Source of the DNA: Anaerolineae bacterium
GTDB taxonomy: Bacteria; Chloroflexota; Anaerolineae; 4572-78; NAK82
Length of the DNA: 13,744 nt
Direction: 5' to 3'
Assembly (NCBI GenBank): GCA_025062175.1
Contig: JANXAX010000034.1
Coordinates: forward strand, 1-13,744
Every line of letters starts with the position of its first letter. Position 1 is the first letter of the stretch. The notes beneath the pieces are model-generated. The model searched no databases and was not told the origin of the DNA. It saw nothing but the letters and a program-made list of their open reading frames with translations. A program made the translations under genes and the position numbers. Shown here piece after piece: positions 12,786 to 13,744 of this stretch.

Positions 12786-13744
12786 TTGTCGGACGAGACG
12801 TCCAAGCATTACGATGTGATTGTGATCGGTGGGGGGCATGCTGGCATCGAAGCGGCATTGGCAGCCGCCCGCATAGGTGCGCAAACCCTCCTGCTCACTA
12901 CGCACCTGGACACCATTGGCCGGATGAGCTGTAATCCCAGCATCGGCGGGCCGGCGAAGGGCCACCTGGTGCGCGAGATCGACGCCCTCGGCGGGGAGAT
13001 GGCGCGTGCGACGGACCGCACGTTCATCCAAATCCGCCTGCTGAACAGCAGCAAAGGGCCGGCGGTGCGCGCGCTGCGCGCTCAGGCAGACAAGCGGCAA
13101 TACGCCTGGACGATGCGCCAGACGCTGGAGAACACCTCCGGGCTGGACATCAAGCAGGCGACCGTTGAGGAAATCCTAGTGCAGGAAGACCACGTGGTTG
13201 GTGTGCGCACCTTGTACGGTCAGACGATCTTGAGCCGCGTGGTGGTGCTCACCACCGGCACCTTTCTGAGCGGGCGACTTATCACCGGCGATTGGGTACG
13301 CCAGGGCGGTCGCGACGGAGAACCACCCGCCGTAGGACTAGCCGCCTGTCTCAGGCGGCTGGGCTTTCGGCTGGGTCGCCTCAAGACGGGCACGCCCCCC
13401 CGGCTGGACGCGCGTACGATCGATTTCAGCCAGACCGAGCCACAGTACGGCAGCGATGAGCCTGCCTTCTTCAGCTTTGAAAGCGACGTACGTGAGCTAC
13501 CCGAATTCCTGCGCGTGCCGCCCCATCCGGTGTATCCCTATGTACGCCCGACTCCCTGGCGGCCGCAGTTGCCGTGTTATCTGGTGCACACGAACGCGCG
13601 CACGCATGAGATCATCCGCGCCAACCTCGATCGCGCGCCGCTTTTCACCGGAGTGATCCAGGGAGTGGGGCCGCGTTATTGTCCTTCCATTGAAGATAAG
13701 ATTGTGCGCTTTGCCCACAAAGAGAGCCATCCGCTCTTTCTGGA
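12786..13744 (+). CDS. mnmG: tRNA uridine-5-carboxymethylaminomethyl modification enzyme MnmG (partial, runs off the window)
   Basis: About 319 N-terminal residues of roughly 620-640 are present; the gene is cut by the window end. The N-terminus HYDVIVIGGGHAGIEAALAA carries the FAD dinucleotide-binding GGGHAG. SCNPSIGGPAKGHLVREIDA, NSSKGPAVRALRAQADK and TTGTFLSGRLITGD are diagnostic MnmG motifs. With MnmE the enzyme installs the cmnm5/nm5 group at U34 of certain tRNAs, using FAD and methylene-tetrahydrofolate. It is cytoplasmic. The TTG at 12786 is taken as the start because AGGAG (12771-12775) lies 10 nt before it. The in-frame ATG at 12765 has no Shine-Dalgarno, would place the AGGAG inside the gene, and would leave only about a 5-nt leader. 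The ATG would add seven residues and cannot be excluded. It is divergent from the glycoside-hydrolase-like operon. Confidence 0.96.
   Translation, partial: MSDETSKHYDVIVIGGGHAGIEAALAAARIGAQTLLLTTHLDTIGRMSCNPSIGGPAKGHLVREIDALGGEMARATDRTFIQIRLLNSSKGPAVRALRAQADKRQYAWTMRQTLENTSGLDIKQATVEEILVQEDHVVGVRTLYGQTILSRVVVLTTGTFLSGRLITGDWVRQGGRDGEPPAVGLAACLRRLGFRLGRLKTGTPPRLDARTIDFSQTEPQYGSDEPAFFSFESDVRELPEFLRVPPHPVYPYVRPTPWRPQLPCYLVHTNARTHEIIRANLDRAPLFTGVIQGVGPRYCPSIEDKIVRFAHKESHPLFL

Overview
The window is a bacterial chromosome segment of moderately high GC with tightly packed genes. Protein types (a three-component molybdenum hydroxylase, an EF-G-2-like factor, a LolA-fold envelope protein with a C-terminal add-on domain, MnmG) and the many TTG/GTG starts fit a Chloroflexota-type bacterium (Anaerolineae/Caldilineae-like). 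That placement is inference from protein flavour only. No rRNA, tRNA, CRISPR array, insertion sequence or phage gene was found.

Left edge (about 80-590, + strand): a decayed MNT-type nucleotidyltransferase followed by a HEPN-like remnant, i.e. a dead MNT/HEPN toxin-antitoxin pair. It ends in a perfect 11-bp hairpin that also lies just behind the converging operon.

Main block (628-5936, - strand, one apparent operon read right to left): a CoxG-like SRPBCC protein, a cyclase-family metal hydrolase, the FAD subunit, the [2Fe-2S] subunit and the molybdopterin subunit of a xanthine-dehydrogenase-family hydroxylase, then an EthD-domain protein. The molybdopterin subunit is encoded by two ORFs (455 + 342 aa) separated by one base. 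This size split matches the large and medium subunits of Eubacterium barkeri nicotinate dehydrogenase (NdhL/NdhM), and it is the most interesting feature here. A hydroxylase next to a cyclase-family hydrolase suggests hydroxylation of a (probably N-hetero)cyclic compound followed by hydrolytic opening. The substrate is not known. A sigma70-type promoter with an extended -10 precedes the operon.

Middle: after about 500 bp without a gene, a good promoter and Shine-Dalgarno drive an EF-G-2-like translation GTPase (6466-8541, +). It converges on a secreted or membrane-anchored LolA-fold protein (8632-9780, -) whose rho-independent terminator lies between them. The LolA-like gene has a predicted extended -10 promoter with a 10-bp inverted repeat at its start point.

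Right: a two-gene - strand unit (a glycoside-hydrolase-like protein with a CxCxxC motif, then an MBL-fold hydrolase) is divergent from mnmG (+), which runs off the window. The shared 270-bp region holds two promoters and nested inverted repeats. Several start codons (TTG for the FAD subunit, the glycoside-hydrolase-like protein and mnmG; GTG for the CoxG-like gene) were chosen from Shine-Dalgarno spacing.
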